A stretch of 41,764 nucleotides of DNA from Candidatus Omnitrophota bacterium (GTDB taxonomy: Bacteria; Omnitrophota; Gorgyraeia; Zapsychrales; Fredricksoniimonadaceae), in NCBI GenBank assembly GCA_013285735.1, contig JABDGZ010000013.1, positions 136 through 41,899 on the forward strand, in the 5' to 3' direction. Below, piece by piece: positions 39,553 to 41,764 of the stretch (position 1 is its first letter; the number at the start of each line of letters is the position of its first letter). The notes beneath the pieces were generated by a model. It was not told the origin of the DNA and did not search any database. It saw only the letters and a program-made list of their open reading frames with translations. The position numbers were made by a program, and so were the translations under genes.

Positions 39553-41764
39553 ATGTCTAATAAAAAAAAGCGTTTAAAAATTGATTCGAGACCTGGCCTA
39601 AGGAAGAATTTTGCCATTTTGGCATTTTTCTTGACGGGCGTCTTTGTCTCTGCGGCCTGTACTTCAGCCTATGCGCAATTTAGCGGCGGCGATGAAAGTT
39701 CTGGTGACGCCCAGTCTTCCATTGGTAGTGATATCTATGGCGGTGGTGCGCAAAATAATTCTCCTTATTCTACCTCTGGTTCCACCGGAACCTTGTCTTA
39801 TGGAACAGCAACTAAACTTGTTTTTACAGTCAGCCCTTCAGACACCAATCACTCATTTCCATTTACTCGCCAACCTGTCGTAGCCGTTGAAGATGCGTAT
39901 GGCAATGTGGTTGCCAATGATAATACGGATCAAGTGACTATTGCTATTCTTAGTAATCCTGGTAATGGTACTCTGATGGGGACAACCACTGTTACAGTTG
40001 TCAATGGTTTAGCTCAATTTACCAATTTGGCTGTTAATGCGGCCGGTCAACTATATTCTCTTCAAGCTACCTCCGGAAGCCTTACTCCTGGAACATCGGC
40101 TACTTTTAATATTAATCCTGGTACAGGTCCAGTAGCTTCAGCTGTCTGGGATGCCTCTGGCTCTACTCCTGGTTATTACATCTATATATGGTCTGCCAAT
40201 GATAATCAAAAAGAACCGTTTGATGCCTCTCTTGATTCTTGTAGTATAACGGTTTTTAATCCGGATGGGACAACCAATACGAGCGGTAGTTCCCTTTCTT
40301 TTTCAGTTGATACGACCAATAACTGGTGTAAGTCAACTACTACATGGACACCATCTAGTTTAACTCAAGGAAGTTTTACAGCTACTGTAACAATCACTGA
40401 TCCAGGCGGAGATCCTTGCGGCGGCCCAACGTCATGTAATGCTACAGTCACTCTTGGTTTAACTGGCGGAGGCACTGTCACCCAAGATTCTTTCGGAACC
40501 ACCATTAACTGGGAAGACATCGGAGTCATCAAACAAAAAACCGATACTATCAACTGGCAGGATATCGGAGTCATTAAAGCAAATACAGCAGGTGAAAATT
40601 GGCAAGATATTGGCGTTTTAAAGTCTAATGTCAGTACAATTTTAGCTTTTACGACGCAACAAAACAGCTTCGGCATCAATTGGCAGGATTTCGCCGTGGA
40701 ATCAAAAATTGGTGTTAATTGGCAAGATATTGCTTCTTTGACTACTAAGGGCATCAACTGGAATGATCTTAACGTCCTTTCGAATGTTGGTATTAACTGG
40801 AATGATTTTAGTGTTTTAACTAAGCAGGGGATCAACTGGCAAGATGTGCAAAAACTTTATAGCGCAGGTGTAAATTGGAATGATTTGGTGGTGTTGGGTC
40901 GTGCTGGTATCAACTGGGATGATTTGGCGATTTCGTCTAAAACAGGCATTAATTGGTACGATATGGCGGTTATGTCTGGTGTAGGGATCAACTGGGGTTC
41001 AGGAACTACTGGGATCAATTGGTATGATTTGGTTACCATGACCCGTGCAGGTGTTAATTGGTATAATTTAGACATTATGGCCTCTAATAATATTAACTGG
41101 TCTGATTTTCATGTTTTGAGTGATGTGGGAATTAATTGGTATGATTTTAATGTTTTAAGTAATGCTGGCATTAATTGGAGTGATTTAGGTGTTTTAGGTA
41201 AGACAGGGATTAACTGGAGCGATTTTGGGGTCTTGAGCAAAACCGGAATCAACTGGAGTGATTTGGGAGTGTTAAGCAAGACAGGCATTAATTGGAATGA
41301 CATGAATGTCTTGACCCGTACCGGAATTAACTGGAGCGATTTTGGGGTATTAAGCAAGTCTGGAATCAATTGGAGCGATTTTGGAGTATTGAGTAAGGCA
41401 GGCATTAATTGGAATGATATGGGAGTTTTAACTAAGACAGGGATTAACTGGAGTGACTTTGGAGTATTGAGTAAGACTGGAATTAATTGGAATGATCTTG
41501 GAGTTTTAACAAAAGCGGGAATCAACTGGAATGATTTGAGTGTGCTCAGCGATGCTTCGATAAATTGGAGCGGTTTAAATGTGTTAAGTGATGCGGGGAT
41601 TAATTGGAATGATTTTGGAATTTTATCGAAAGCGGGAATTAATTGGAATGATTTTACTGTACTTAGCCGTACAGGAATTAATTGGAATGATTTCAATGTC
41701 TTAAGCCGCACGGGCATTAATTGGAATGATTTTGGTGTTTTAACTAAAGCAGGAGTCAATTGGA
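39553..41764 (+). CDS. Large secreted surface protein with INW tandem repeats (3' end outside window)
   Basis: Open from the ATG at 39553 to the window end, 737 complete codons with no stop; absent from the ORF track because it is unterminated. A TAA lies 3 codons upstream in frame, so the start is close. Signal segment about residues 18-42 (FAILAFFLTGVFVSAACTSAYA). A linker rich in Gly/Ser follows. Next comes an Ig-like/Big domain (VVAVEDAYGNVVANDNTDQVTIAI..NAAGQLYSLQATSGS), then a second beta domain (FDASLDSCSITVFNPDGTT..SFTATVTITDPGG). From 40501 onward 13-residue INW repeats fill the frame. Likely surface-displayed; cargo of the secretin nearby is an inference. Confidence 0.88.
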   Translation, partial: MSNKKKRLKIDSRPGLRKNFAILAFFLTGVFVSAACTSAYAQFSGGDESSGDAQSSIGSDIYGGGAQNNSPYSTSGSTGTLSYGTATKLVFTVSPSDTNHSFPFTRQPVVAVEDAYGNVVANDNTDQVTIAILSNPGNGTLMGTTTVTVVNGLAQFTNLAVNAAGQLYSLQATSGSLTPGTSATFNINPGTGPVASAVWDASGSTPGYYIYIWSANDNQKEPFDASLDSCSITVFNPDGTTNTSGSSLSFSVDTTNNWCKSTTTWTPSSLTQGSFTATVTITDPGGDPCGGPTSCNATVTLGLTGGGTVTQDSFGTTINWEDIGVIKQKTDTINWQDIGVIKANTAGENWQDIGVLKSNVSTILAFTTQQNSFGINWQDFAVESKIGVNWQDIASLTTKGINWNDLNVLSNVGINWNDFSVLTKQGINWQDVQKLYSAGVNWNDLVVLGRAGINWDDLAISSKTGINWYDMAVMSGVGINWGSGTTGINWYDLVTMTRAGVNWYNLDIMASNNINWSDFHVLSDVGINWYDFNVLSNAGINWSDLGVLGKTGINWSDFGVLSKTGINWSDLGVLSKTGINWNDMNVLTRTGINWSDFGVLSKSGINWSDFGVLSKAGINWNDMGVLTKTGINWSDFGVLSKTGINWNDLGVLTKAGINWNDLSVLSDASINWSGLNVLSDAGINWNDFGILSKAGINWNDFTVLSRTGINWNDFNVLSRTGINWNDFGVLTKAGVNW
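40501..41764 (+). repeat. About 31 copies of a 39-bp/13-residue coding repeat (INW repeat)
   Basis: Unit GINW-[NSYQ]-D-[FLM]-x-VL-[ST]-[KR]-[TA], e.g. GINWSDFGVLSKT. The first three units are longer or irregular, an early unit (GINWGSGTT) is truncated, and later units are very uniform at protein level but vary at third codon positions. The in-frame 39-bp period is kept to the window edge. The repeated codons also create long minus-strand ORFs that are not genes. Confidence 0.92.

Noticed and set aside
39644-39883. 79-aa plus-strand ORF
   Set aside because: Out-of-frame shadow inside the large repeat protein, which is missing from the ORF track only because it has no stop in the window.
40365-41759. 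Long minus-strand ORFs (156, 72 and 216 aa, rich in LKSFQLIP)
   Set aside because: They are antisense reads of the plus-strand INW repeats; the codon bias of the repeated unit removes stops on the other strand. No ribosome binding sites or family matches.
40501-41764. Regular 39-bp repeats suggestive of a CRISPR-like array
   Set aside because: There are no spacers; units are contiguous, in frame with an upstream signal-peptide protein, and differ mostly at third codon positions.

Overview
The window comes from a Gram-negative-type bacterium: it has a type II secretion-like GspC/GspD pair, LPS/capsule-style glycosyltransferases and signal-peptide-bearing surface proteins. Base composition is moderate to slightly AT-rich. 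Genes are packed with ATGA or TGATG overlaps, and TTG is used several times as a start codon. The mix of PIG-L/WbqC/FemAB-type glycan genes, DUF5678 with a retropepsin-like protease, cysteine-less formylglycine-enzyme-like surface proteins and a very repetitive large surface protein would fit an uncultured lineage such as Omnitrophota. That placement is an inference without phylogeny and is weak.

Region 1 (about 1-20850) is a large surface-polysaccharide locus. It holds an asparagine synthase-like amidotransferase, GT4 and GT2 glycosyltransferases, a CgeB-type transferase, a calcineurin-like phosphoesterase, two polysaccharide deacetylases, two methyltransferases (one TylF-like), an acyltransferase-3 membrane protein and a FemAB/CelD-type N-acyltransferase. 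It ends with a likely sugar-modification module: WbqC, a CDP-paratose-epimerase-like SDR, a PIG-L deacetylase and a DegT aminotransferase. Almost all of it is one co-directional, translationally coupled array. It is interrupted at 10119-10564 by two long hairpins.

Region 2 (about 20850-23614) is a small accessory patch: a short unknown gene, tRNA-Arg(TCG), a DUF5678 gene coupled to a frameshifted aspartyl-protease pseudogene, a tandemly duplicated zinc-finger/HNH-like protein, and a toxin-antitoxin-like pair that abuts gcvT.

Region 3 (23615-29089) is a complete split-P-protein glycine cleavage set (gcvT, gcvH, gcvPA, gcvPB) plus a lipoate-protein ligase for GcvH. gcvPA and gcvPB, normally adjacent, are separated by a 253-bp inverted-repeat element and an unexplained leader.

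Region 4 (29131-33085) carries an S41-type protease lacking its catalytic lysine, a tiny membrane protein, a DPM1-like GT2 with a DUF2304 partner, then a 525-bp intergenic 'hairpin island' and a membrane GT2.

Region 5 (33207-41764) encodes GspC-like and GspD-like secretion proteins, a TPR/coiled-coil protein, two formylglycine-enzyme-fold paralogs without the catalytic cysteines, and the start of a large secreted protein with about 31 copies of a 13-residue INW repeat that runs off the window. The layout suggests an outer-membrane export route and its surface cargo.

The most unusual signal is a set of intergenic elements (families A and B). Each has two copies in the window. Loops and flanks are conserved, but the stem sequences differ between copies while remaining complementary.
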